From Candidatus Aerophobota bacterium (GTDB lineage Bacteria; Aerophobota; Aerophobia; Aerophobales; AE-B3A), in the NCBI GenBank assembly GCA_030602105.1, contig JAUWAK010000079.1, positions 1-5,442 of the forward strand: a DNA stretch of 5,442 nt, read 5' to 3'. Shown in pieces: positions 1-5,283 of the stretch. Positions within the stretch are counted from its first letter, which is position 1. Every line of letters begins with the position of its first letter. The position numbers and the translations under genes are program-made. The notes beneath the pieces were generated by a model. The model was not told the DNA's origin, did not search any database, and worked only from the letters and a program-made list of their open reading frames with translations.

Positions 1-1054
1 CACTCACCCTTCTGCCAACCTCTATACGCTGGGAGTGCGACGCTTGCACCTGCAGTATCTCTCTTCCCACCCTGACTCTATAATCGTAAAAGTTCCCCAA
101 AAAGGCTCTTTTTAGAATCTCTCCCTCAAAGACATTTGTCCCCTTCTCCATCCTTCCTTCACTCATAACGATATATTCAGGCCGAATTGAAACGGAGACC
201 TTTTGATTCTTCAATGTATCAATCTCCGGTGACGTTTGGATTGCCGCTTCCAGAGCGAATCCGGGCTGTATCTCTATGAGTGCACGCCGTCTGTCTTTAT
301 TGAGTTTGACTATTTTTCCGGAAAGTAGATTCGTCTTTCCCACAAAGGAAGCGACGAAATTGGTAACCGGCTCAAGATAGATTTCCTCCCCTGCCCCTAC
401 CTGCTCGATAGACCCCTCATTCATGATGGCAATTCTATCTGCTATCACCATCGCCTCTGTTTGATCGTGGGTCACATAAATAGAAGTAATATTCATTTTC
501 TGCTGAAGCTCTCTAAGCTCAAAACGCATTCCCTCCCTTAATCTTGCGTCCAAGTTACTTAATGGCTCATCCAGCAGGAGAATCTTCGGTTCAACCACAA
601 TGGCTCTGGCCAGAGATACTCGCTGTTGTTGACCCCCACTCAGTTCTGCCGGATATCTATTTTCCAAGCCCTCTAATTTGACCAGCTTCAGGACTTCTTT
701 CGCCTTCCTTGAGATTTCACCTTTGGGAAGCTTTCTGAGCTTCAGACCGAAAACAATGTTTTCAAAAACATTTTTATGAGGCCATACAGCATAGGACTGA
801 AAAACAATAGTAACATTTCTTTTTTCAGGAAGAACCACGGACCGAGGAGACGAGATCTCTTCCCCATCTATAAAGATTCGTCCGCCATCCGGCTTCGAGA
901 AACCAGCAATAAGTCTTAAGAGGGTGGTCTTCCCACACCCACTTGGCCCAACAATAGCCATGAACTCCCCTTCTTTGATAGACAAGGACACATTATTAAC
1001 AGCGATGACTCCGTTGAATCTTTTGGCCAGATCCCGCAATTCAAGTTTTACCAT
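1..1054 (-). CDS. ABC transporter ATP-binding protein, iron/putrescine (FbpC/PotA-like) type, 3' end cut by the window
   Basis: This is the energy-supplying cytoplasmic subunit of the importer encoded just upstream; two copies would hydrolyse ATP against the fused permease. The frame is open from ATG at 1054 to the left edge, giving 351 residues without a stop. Motifs in order: Walker A GPSGCGKTT (36-44), Q-loop VFQSYAVWPH with Gln86, signature LSGGQ (138-142) followed by QQR, Walker B ILLLDEP (158-164), D-loop SNLD (166-169), and the switch His196 in VTHDQTEAM. Residues from about 240 onward form the C-terminal TOBE-type regulatory/substrate-associated region. Family members are usually about 345-370 residues, so only a short tail should be missing. 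The start is supported by an AGGAGGG ribosome site (1059-1065), 4 nt from the ATG. It lies 16 bases after the permease stop, so it is co-transcribed and probably translationally linked. The ALWPH-like Q-loop wording (here AVWPH) is typical of iron/polyamine-type rather than maltose-type ATPases. All catalytic residues are present. Confidence 0.96.
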   Translation of the reverse strand, partial: MVKLELRDLAKRFNGVIAVNNVSLSIKEGEFMAIVGPSGCGKTTLLRLIAGFSKPDGGRIFIDGEEISSPRSVVLPEKRNVTIVFQSYAVWPHKNVFENIVFGLKLRKLPKGEISRKAKEVLKLVKLEGLENRYPAELSGGQQQRVSLARAIVVEPKILLLDEPLSNLDARLREGMRFELRELQQKMNITSIYVTHDQTEAMVIADRIAIMNEGSIEQVGAGEEIYLEPVTNFVASFVGKTNLLSGKIVKLNKDRRRALIEIQPGFALEAAIQTSPEIDTLKNQKVSVSIRPEYIVMSEGRMEKGTNVFEGEILKRAFLGNFYDYRVRVGREILQVQASHSQRIEVGRRVS

Positions 1055-1070
1055 GATGCCCTCCTGTATT

Positions 1071-2771
1071 CTAGCGCTTAATTTCCATGAATCCTGTCCC
1101 GACGATTTTGCGGGCAAGGTATATGCCAATCAGTATTACTCCCAGCAACATAATTGCCAGTGCTGATAGAGCTTCAAATTCCCCTTCTTCAAAAAGGGTG
1201 AAAATAGTTACCGCCATGACTTCGTTGTTAGGTGTATAAAGGAGAATAGAAGTTGAGAGTTCTCTGAAACTGAGAATAAATATGAAAAGCCACGACGTTA
1301 CCAGATTCCCCTTAATCAGGGGAATAGTAACTTCCTTCACGGTCTTTATCCAGGAAGCCCCCAAGTTTATAGCCGATTCTTCCAACTCGGGATTAAGTTG
1401 CCGAATTCCATCACGGCAATTGGTAAAAGCCAAGGGGACCCGTCGAGCAATGTAGGCGACTACCAGAATCCAAACAGTTCCATAAAGGACAAAAGGCGGA
1501 GAGATATAAGCCCACAAGAAACCTGTAGCCATAGCAATACCGGGTATGGCAAAAGGAACCATTATCAAGAAACTCATCAATCTGTTGGCTCTTGTTGGAG
1601 TTCTTTCCACGCTGAAGCTACTTATGAAAGCAAGAACAAGTCCAAGGCTTGCCGCCAGTATTGCCAGAAGGAAACTATTCTTGATAGAGACTCTGGCAAG
1701 CTTATAACCGAACAGTATGAACCTGAAATTCTCAAGAGTTAGATTCTCCCAAGACAAGGGTATTCCCCAAACTCTTGAAAGCGAAACAACCAGTAAGGTA
1801 GAATAGGGAATAAAGATGCTGAGGGAAATAACGAAAAGACAGAGTCCCAGAAGTAGATACTTCCATCGACCAATATCAATGATTTGAGGGTGCTCTGTTT
1901 TACCGGTAATAACAGTAAATCTCCTCCGTCCCATGAGCCGTCTCTGGGCAAAAAGGAGCAAGGCGGTTATTAGGAGTAAAGGAATTGCTGTGGCTGCTCC
2001 CTGTTCAAACTTGGGGGGAAATGTCTGAAAAAAGTAATAAATCCTGGAGGACAAGGTATAAATTCCTACAGGAACACCTAAAACAGAAGGAATTCCAAAG
2101 AAGGCCGCGGTCTCCAAGAATGAGAGGATAGCACCGCCCATGATAGCCGGAAGGATCAGAGGAAAGGTAATCCTAAGGTTGGTTTTCCAGGTAGAAGCAC
2201 CTAACATTCTACCGGCGTGCTCCAAGGATGGATCCATATTGTCCAGACTGGAAGCAGTAGCATTTAGTACGAAGGGATAGACATATAGGAAGCTGACGAA
2301 GATAATTCCAGATGTGGTAAAGATATTGAAAGGTGAATCGAAATGTAGAACTCTTTCAATAAGGACATTTATTTTTCCTGCCCGGGGCCCTAGTAAAAAC
2401 ACCCAAGCAATAGCTCCGAGAAAGGGAGGAGTAAGAAGGGAAAGAAAACTAACATTCCTAATAAGGTTCTTCAGGGGCATGTTTGTCCTTGACAAGGCCC
2501 ATCCCATCGAGACTCCTGCTGCTATACTCAAGAGAGTAGCGCCGAGAGAGATAATCAGCGTGTTCAAGAGCGACTCCCTGATCGCTTTATCTGTGACTAG
2601 ATTTATGATGTACTCCAGGGTGGGATGTCCAGTTGGATTTATGAAGCTACCTCGAAATAGCATCACCAGTGGGTAGAGAATCAGGATGAAAATTGCCCCA
2701 TAACAAGCCGCTAAAAGGGAAGTCTTTCCAATATTAAATCTCTTACCGTATCTTTGCTTTCTTTTTTCCAT
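1071..2771 (-). CDS. Fused two-domain ABC transporter permease, ferric-iron (FbpB/ThiP-like) type
   Basis: This inner-membrane channel subunit has both permease halves in one 566-residue chain, the usual size for FbpB/AfuB/ThiP-like proteins. Each half has about six membrane segments; approximate cores are 17-38, 68-92, 106-127, 151-172, 205-226 and 257-276, then 302-325, 362-388, 398-420, 425-443, 488-510 and 536-553. Each half carries an EAA-type cytoplasmic loop that docks on the ATPase: E184 to P204 with Gly191 in the first half, and E464 to P484 with Gly471 in the second (LEESAINLGAS). The N-terminus MEKRKQRYGKRF is strongly basic, consistent with a cytoplasmic start. The ATG at 2771 has an AAGGGGA ribosome site only about 3-4 nt upstream, weaker than those of its neighbours, in keeping with lower membrane-protein output. 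The gene sits 83 bases after the binding protein, behind a stem-loop, and 16 bases before the ATPase. Family assignment is firm; the solute cannot be read from the permease. Confidence 0.95.
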   Translation of the reverse strand: MEKRKQRYGKRFNIGKTSLLAACYGAIFILILYPLVMLFRGSFINPTGHPTLEYIINLVTDKAIRESLLNTLIISLGATLLSIAAGVSMGWALSRTNMPLKNLIRNVSFLSLLTPPFLGAIAWVFLLGPRAGKINVLIERVLHFDSPFNIFTTSGIIFVSFLYVYPFVLNATASSLDNMDPSLEHAGRMLGASTWKTNLRITFPLILPAIMGGAILSFLETAAFFGIPSVLGVPVGIYTLSSRIYYFFQTFPPKFEQGAATAIPLLLITALLLFAQRRLMGRRRFTVITGKTEHPQIIDIGRWKYLLLGLCLFVISLSIFIPYSTLLVVSLSRVWGIPLSWENLTLENFRFILFGYKLARVSIKNSFLLAILAASLGLVLAFISSFSVERTPTRANRLMSFLIMVPFAIPGIAMATGFLWAYISPPFVLYGTVWILVVAYIARRVPLAFTNCRDGIRQLNPELEESAINLGASWIKTVKEVTIPLIKGNLVTSWLFIFILSFRELSTSILLYTPNNEVMAVTIFTLFEEGEFEALSALAIMLLGVILIGIYLARKIVGTGFMEIKR

Positions 2772-2785
2772 TTTCCCCTTTGGTT

Positions 2786-2799
2786 AGCAGTAAGCAGTA
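2786..2799. repeat. Short tandem repeat, two copies of AGCAGTA
   Basis: The heptamer AGCAGTA occurs twice head to tail, followed by AAAC-like sequence, between the stem-loop (2813-2847) and the permease ribosome site. On the transcribed strand it reads TTACTGCTTACTGCT. I see no protein role. Heptamer runs of this style are often dispersed in intergenic regions of some genomes, which I infer from memory and cannot test here. Confidence 0.5.
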
Positions 2800-2812
2800 A
2801 ACAATTTCAGAT

Positions 2813-2847
2813 CCCGCCAGGACGAATAGAAGTTTCGTCCTGGCGGG
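2813..2847 (-). promoter_or_regulatory. Intra-operon stem-loop between binding-protein and permease genes
   Basis: Arms 2813-2826 (CCCGCCAGGACGAA) and 2834-2847 are perfect inverse complements: 14 bp around a 7-nt loop. In the transcript the stem begins 7 nt after the binding-protein stop codon. The sequence after the stem on either strand is not a U-run, so this is not a canonical intrinsic terminator. In many importer operons a stem-loop at this place protects the 3' end of the binding-protein message and lets it exceed the permease message (malE-malF is the known model). I infer the same role here. It could also be one copy of a dispersed palindromic repeat. Confidence 0.8.
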
Positions 2848-2854
2848 GAAAAAC

Positions 2855-3886
2855 TCATTTCCGGAACTTTCTTACGGTCTCATCAAAAGTCGTGATAACA
2901 GCTTCGCTATTCTCAATGATCCAGTCGTAGTCTGGCAATAGTAGTTTCATATCACCGAGCCGTGGCTGCCCTACTGGATAAACACCCTTGAGGCCTGGAT
3001 AATAGGCCCTATCAGCGAATACCCTTTGAGCTTCCTCACTACACATGAAATCCATGAATAGCTCTGCCGCATTGGGATGTGCACAACCCTCAAAGATTGC
3101 CGCAGGTCCCGCAACGAAGACCGATCCCTCTTCCGGATAACTCACTGCGATCGGACTCTCTGGCTTATCATAGACTACCTGAAATACATGGTAGCTATTC
3201 ATTGGTGCTATCAAGGGATATTCCCCAGCAATACACAAAGTTCGCAGTCCACTGTGACTTGACCCGATATAAGGATTATTCTTTCCTATCTCCTTATAGT
3301 AATCCCAGCCATAAATTGGCAGTATGACTGAGACCGACATTTTCACCGAGCCCGCATAGTAGGGATTGCTCATGCACAGTTTATCTTTCCATTTTGGATC
3401 CGCGATATCTTTCCATGACCTCGGAATGTCTGCTCCTTTTATCAAAGTGGGGTTATAGGCAATAAGAGTGGTATTGCTCTTCACAGCAAACCAGTATCCA
3501 TCGGGATCTCGTGCAAAATCATAGAACTTGTCAACACCTTCTGGAGTGTATTTGTACAGTAGGTCACGAGTTTTCCAGATTTCGAAAGTGGCAGGATCCG
3601 AATGCTGGGCAACATCGAGCAAAACTTTTTTCGCACGTAGCTCCGCCTCAATCTTGGTTATAACCTTACCGGTACCCGTTCGAAAAACATCCACCGCTAT
3701 TCCATATTTCTCGGTGAACATCTCTCCCAATTTGTTTGCGGTCTTAGAGTCCATTGAGGTGTAGAAAATAACCTTGCCCTCCTTTTTGGCTGCTTCTATA
3801 TCGGCAGCAATTGCTACTGAGGAAGCAAGCAAGAGAGTAAGAGCAAGGCAACAAACCATAATCGCAAAAATAGTCTTGGTTCTCAT
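2855..3886 (-). CDS. Periplasmic substrate-binding protein of an iron-type (FbpA/AfuA/phosphonate-like) ABC importer
   Basis: This 343-residue exported protein would capture the solute outside the inner membrane. I chose ATG 3886 over the upstream in-frame ATG at 3919: 3886 has a consensus AGGAGG 7 nt upstream and starts directly with a signal peptide, whereas 3919 has only a poor site and adds 11 polar residues. The signal is MRTKT, then a hydrophobic stretch (6-24), then AIA-AD with likely cleavage after Ala27. Cysteines 12 and 13 lie inside the hydrophobic core and do not form a lipobox. The mature part begins with the family's EAAKKEGKVIFYTS strand. It then has the hinge-side wording DPKWKDKLCMSNPYYAGSV (about 163-181) and a late YPEEGSVFVAGPAAIFEGC (about 250-268), followed by PNAAELFMDFM. 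All are typical of type D/iron-type binding proteins. At the position where ferric-binding proteins usually have the iron-ligating Tyr-Tyr, this protein has NSYH (230-233). Iron is therefore not assured; phosphonates or organic anions are alternatives. Confidence 0.93.
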   Translation of the reverse strand: MRTKTIFAIMVCCLALTLLLASSVAIAADIEAAKKEGKVIFYTSMDSKTANKLGEMFTEKYGIAVDVFRTGTGKVITKIEAELRAKKVLLDVAQHSDPATFEIWKTRDLLYKYTPEGVDKFYDFARDPDGYWFAVKSNTTLIAYNPTLIKGADIPRSWKDIADPKWKDKLCMSNPYYAGSVKMSVSVILPIYGWDYYKEIGKNNPYIGSSHSGLRTLCIAGEYPLIAPMNSYHVFQVVYDKPESPIAVSYPEEGSVFVAGPAAIFEGCAHPNAAELFMDFMCSEEAQRVFADRAYYPGLKGVYPVGQPRLGDMKLLLPDYDWIIENSEAVITTFDETVRKFRK

Positions 3887-3893
3887 GAGTTGG

Positions 3894-3899
3894 CCTCCT
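3894..3899 (-). promoter_or_regulatory. Ribosome binding site that decides the binding-protein start
   Basis: AGGAGG on the minus strand lies 7 nt before ATG 3886. It falls inside the reading frame of the longer candidate starting at 3919, which has no comparable site. It therefore supports the shorter protein, whose signal peptide begins at residue 1. Confidence 0.85.
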
Positions 3900-3978
3900 G
3901 ACTTATTTTGATTCTCCATTCTGAAAGTTCTTCACCAACCGCTTTTTTCGCTAAGCTGGACTTAGTCTACTTCCTCTC

Positions 3979-3988
3979 CACCTCCTTT
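3979..3988 (-). promoter_or_regulatory. Orphan perfect Shine-Dalgarno sequence with no start codon
   Basis: On the transcribed strand AAAGGAGGTG, a full complement of the usual 16S rRNA 3' tail, lies just after the regulator's stop codon. No ATG, GTG or TTG follows at a usable distance; the next bases read GAGAGGAAGTAG. The binding-protein start is about 93 nt further on and has its own site. It may be a remnant of a lost start or a ribosome standby site. The rest of the 107-base gap holds only a weak 5-bp hairpin (3951-3955 with 3961-3965) and no clear promoter or terminator, so the regulator and transporter are likely co-transcribed. Confidence 0.55.
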
Positions 3989-3993
3989 CCTCT

Positions 3994-4689
3994 CTAATTT
4001 CCAGCTCTTGCTCCGAGCCTCTGTCGGCGCTCATTGCCAGCTTCTTCACGAAAAGTTTTCTTTCTCAGGAGCTGTATAGATTTGTGGATATGCTCTCGGA
4101 TTAGCTTCTCTGCTAGTTCTGAGTCGTGATGCTCCAGAGCATCGATCATACTCATATGCTCTGGGAAAGTCTCCTCTGGTGGCCTTACCAGTCCCCGTGC
4201 ATAGCGACTGACCAGGATGTAGAATGATTTCACCATCTCCCGAAGGAAATCTATTTGACTGATCTCGATCAGAAAGAAATGGAATTTCTCGTCGGCTTTC
4301 TCATACGCTCTCCAATCGCCTTTTTTTGCAGATTCTATGGCTTCTTTGTAGAGATTCCTGAAAGACTCTAGCGTACTCTTTTTCACCAAAAGAGCAGCCT
4401 TTCTAGAGGCTAATCCTTCCAGAACCTCACGTATCTCATATATTGCTGCTATCTCTTCGTGAGAGAACTCCCTGACATAGGTGCCTCTCCTTGCTCCTGC
4501 AGTTACCAGGTGCTCTTTGGCCAGTTGGGTGAGTGCTCTTCGAAGAGGAGTTCGGCTAACGCCCATCTTTTTTGCCAGCTGCTCCTGTATTATCTGTTCT
4601 CCGGGTTTCAAATGCTTGTTTAGTATGGCTTTCTTAAGCTTCTCGTAGACTAGTTCGTCCAGGTTGCTATATTTGACTCTTATGCTCAT
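3994..4689 (-). CDS. GntR-family transcriptional regulator, FCD (FadR C-terminal) subfamily
   Basis: This 231-residue cytoplasmic DNA-binding protein probably controls the importer operon it heads. Residues about 8-74 form the GntR winged helix: LVYEKLKKAIL, LKPGEQI, then QLAKKMGVSRTPLRRALTQL, where SRTPLRRAL is the recognition helix, and GARRGTYV, the wing. Residues about 78-208 form the all-helical FCD ligand domain. Its usual metal/ligand-site residues are in place: Asp133 and His137 in YEKADEKFH, His178 in EHMSMIDAL, and His200 in REHIH. Known FCD proteins respond mostly to carboxylic acids, sugar acids, amino acids or fatty acyl compounds, so a carboxylate-like effector is a reasonable inference. 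The C-terminal tail (about 211-231) is basic and unassigned. ATG 4689 is the only sensible start; its ribosome site, GGTGAG, is poor and only 2 nt away. The gene is first in the operon, 107 bases before the binding protein. Confidence 0.94.
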   Translation of the reverse strand: MSIRVKYSNLDELVYEKLKKAILNKHLKPGEQIIQEQLAKKMGVSRTPLRRALTQLAKEHLVTAGARRGTYVREFSHEEIAAIYEIREVLEGLASRKAALLVKKSTLESFRNLYKEAIESAKKGDWRAYEKADEKFHFFLIEISQIDFLREMVKSFYILVSRYARGLVRPPEETFPEHMSMIDALEHHDSELAEKLIREHIHKSIQLLRKKTFREEAGNERRQRLGARAGN

Positions 4690-4717
4690 ATCTCACCGGC
4701 CATGTGTACCGAATACC

Positions 4718-4736
4718 GTATACACTTTACAATTGT
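4718..4736. promoter_or_regulatory. Candidate operator: two short palindromes in the regulator promoter
   Basis: GTATAC (4718-4723) is a perfect palindrome adjoining the -10 box, and ACAATTGT (4729-4736) is a perfect 8-bp palindrome at the -10/spacer boundary. GntR/FCD proteins commonly bind short palindromes with GT...AC cores, and sites placed here would block RNA polymerase. A further GTGTAC lies at 4704-4709, and GTGTA (4704-4708) forms an inverted pair with TACAC (4721-4725). Autoregulation by the adjacent GntR protein is inferred from position and base pattern only. Confidence 0.4.
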
Positions 4737-4751
4737 GCGACATCTTGTCAA
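4724..4751 (-). promoter_or_regulatory. Sigma-70-type promoter of the regulator-transporter operon
   Basis: On the minus strand a perfect -35 box TTGACA (4751-4746) is followed, after 16 bases, by TAAAGT (4729-4724), a 4/6 match to the -10 box. Transcription would begin near 4717, about 28 nt before the regulator ATG. No comparable promoter was found in the gap before the binding protein, so this promoter probably serves all four genes. Confidence 0.65.
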
Positions 4752-4957
4752 GGTCTCCCTCCCCCAAACCACTGACCACCTCTAGTATTAGGCCAACCCA
4801 ATGACGGATCATTTTTTCTTTATAGTTTCGTGGGGCTCTTGGGTGGGATTTGATACGCTAGAAAAACTGATTAATAGTGATCCAGAGCTGGATTTGAGCT
4901 GATTTGCCCCAATTGTGCCATAACGACCTGGCCAAGGGGAGTCTGGGTCATGAGAGG
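4752..4957. other. Divergent intergenic stretch without a convincing gene
   Basis: About 200 bases between the back-to-back promoters. Reading frames here are short and lack a credible ribosome site or family resemblance. Visible elements are the palindrome at 4880-4893, two copies of GATTTG (4891-4896 and 4901-4906), and a second copy of CAATTGTGC (4910-4918) matching the one in the regulator promoter (4730-4738). There is also a weak AT-rich 5-bp hairpin before a T-run (4800-4816) that is too weak to call a terminator. Confidence 0.6.
4880..4893. repeat. Palindrome ATCCAG-AG-CTGGAT
   Basis: A perfect 6-bp inverted repeat with a 2-bp centre, about 65 bases upstream of the plus-strand -35 box. 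A loop of two is too short for a stable RNA hairpin, so a dimeric protein-binding site is the more natural reading. The binding protein is unknown and chance is possible. Confidence 0.35.
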
Positions 4958-4986
4958 TTGACAAATGCTGATTTCGAAGCTAGATT
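4958..4986 (+). promoter_or_regulatory. Sigma-70-type promoter for the DUF3096-like gene
   Basis: A perfect -35 TTGACA (4958-4963), an optimal 17-base spacer, and TAGATT (4981-4986), a 4/6 match to the -10 box. The expected transcription start is near 4993, leaving a leader of about 100 nt before the ATG at 5092. This is the strongest promoter-like sequence in the window. Confidence 0.7.
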
Positions 4987-4992
4987 CAAGAA

Positions 4993-5091
4993 AAAGGTAG
5001 TGGGGAGAGAGGAATCTCCTAGGCGATTTCGCTATTTTGGGCTTTACCTTTCCTTGAGAGGTGATTGGGTAGTGAGAGGAGGTGGTTCTCA
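4993..5091 (+). promoter_or_regulatory. Possible structured leader RNA with an anti-Shine-Dalgarno segment
   Basis: The predicted leader can fold into an outer helix, 4993-4999 with 5045-5051 (AAAGGTA/TACCTTT, plus one G-U pair), which starts at the predicted first transcribed base. It encloses hairpin 5004-5008/5015-5019 (GGAGA/TCTCC) and a small GCG/CGC hairpin (5023-5025/5030-5032). The segment 5014-5020 (ATCTCCT) can instead pair with the ribosome site 5077-5083 (seven pairs, one G-U). The two pairings of this segment exclude each other. This is hand-folded, with no energy calculation; purine-rich ribosome sites often find chance partners. It matches no riboswitch class I recognise. Confidence 0.35.
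5077..5084 (+). promoter_or_regulatory. Strong ribosome binding site of the DUF3096-like gene
   Basis: AGGAGGTG, a near-complete match to the 16S rRNA tail, ends 7 nt before ATG 5092. It is decisive evidence that the 47-codon frame is a real gene. Confidence 0.88.
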
Positions 5092-5235
5092 ATGAACAGT
5101 ATATGGGCATATGTTTTGGCAGTAGTGTTTGGGGTCATAATCTTTATTGTTCCAGCAATCGTGGCGTATCTTGTAGCTCTGTTTTTGATTGTCTTCGGAG
5201 TGGTTGGAATAGTACAATCGATAAAAAAAGGATAG
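5092..5235 (+). CDS. Small hydrophobic membrane protein, DUF3096-like
   Basis: A 47-residue protein of unknown function. Nearly all of it is membrane-forming: about residues 4-20 and 22-42 make a helical hairpin split by Pro21. It has no acidic residue, and its only charges are Lys45 and Lys46 at the C-terminal end. The pattern GVIIFIVPAIVAYLVALFLI, then FGVVGI, fits what I know of the DUF3096 family, which has about 40-50 residues with a central P, a YLVA-like segment and closing G-x-x-G. I recognise this by eye and have no search result. Gene status is well supported by a consensus ribosome site, ATG at the right spacing, and a promoter about 105-135 bases upstream. It is transcribed away from the transporter operon, so no functional link to it is implied. 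The next gene begins 48 bases later on the same strand with no terminator between, so the two may be co-transcribed. Confidence 0.85.
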   Translation: MNSIWAYVLAVVFGVIIFIVPAIVAYLVALFLIVFGVVGIVQSIKKG

Positions 5236-5283
5236 GCTAGTGCCGCGACAGCAGAGTCTAGGCCAAAATAGGGATTCTACATT

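Noticed and set aside
2813..2847. Calling the stem-loop a transcription terminator
   Set aside because: No U-run follows the stem on either strand, and genes of the same operon continue downstream.
924..3764. Several plus-strand frames of 61-120 codons, and a minus-strand 70-codon frame at 1739-1951, inside the transporter genes
   Set aside because: They lie opposite or out of frame within well-supported ATPase, permease and binding-protein genes and show no family features.
3840..3860. Lipoprotein signal (Cys-Cys in the binding-protein signal peptide)
   Set aside because: The cysteines sit in the middle of the hydrophobic core without an L-A/S-G/A-C lipobox, and a standard A-x-A cleavage site follows later.
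4800..4816. Possible intrinsic terminator (AATGA/TCATT hairpin plus T-run)
   Set aside because: The stem is only 5 bp and AT-rich, and no gene on the plus strand ends nearby.
4951..5079. Three copies of TGAGAGG (4951, 5055, 5073)
   Set aside because: This short purine-rich heptamer partly coincides with the ribosome site; irregular spacing and low complexity make chance the best explanation.
4904..5095. Plus-strand 63-codon frame starting at TTG and ending in an ATGA-like overlap with the DUF3096-like gene
   Set aside because: It would need a TTG start with no ribosome site, runs through the promoter at 4958-4986 and the ribosome site of the next gene, and its translation (ending RGGGSQ) resembles no protein.
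4871..5110. Minus-strand 79-codon frame across the same region
   Set aside because: It overlaps the opposite-strand promoter, leader and start of the DUF3096-like gene, has no ribosome site, and has unremarkable composition.
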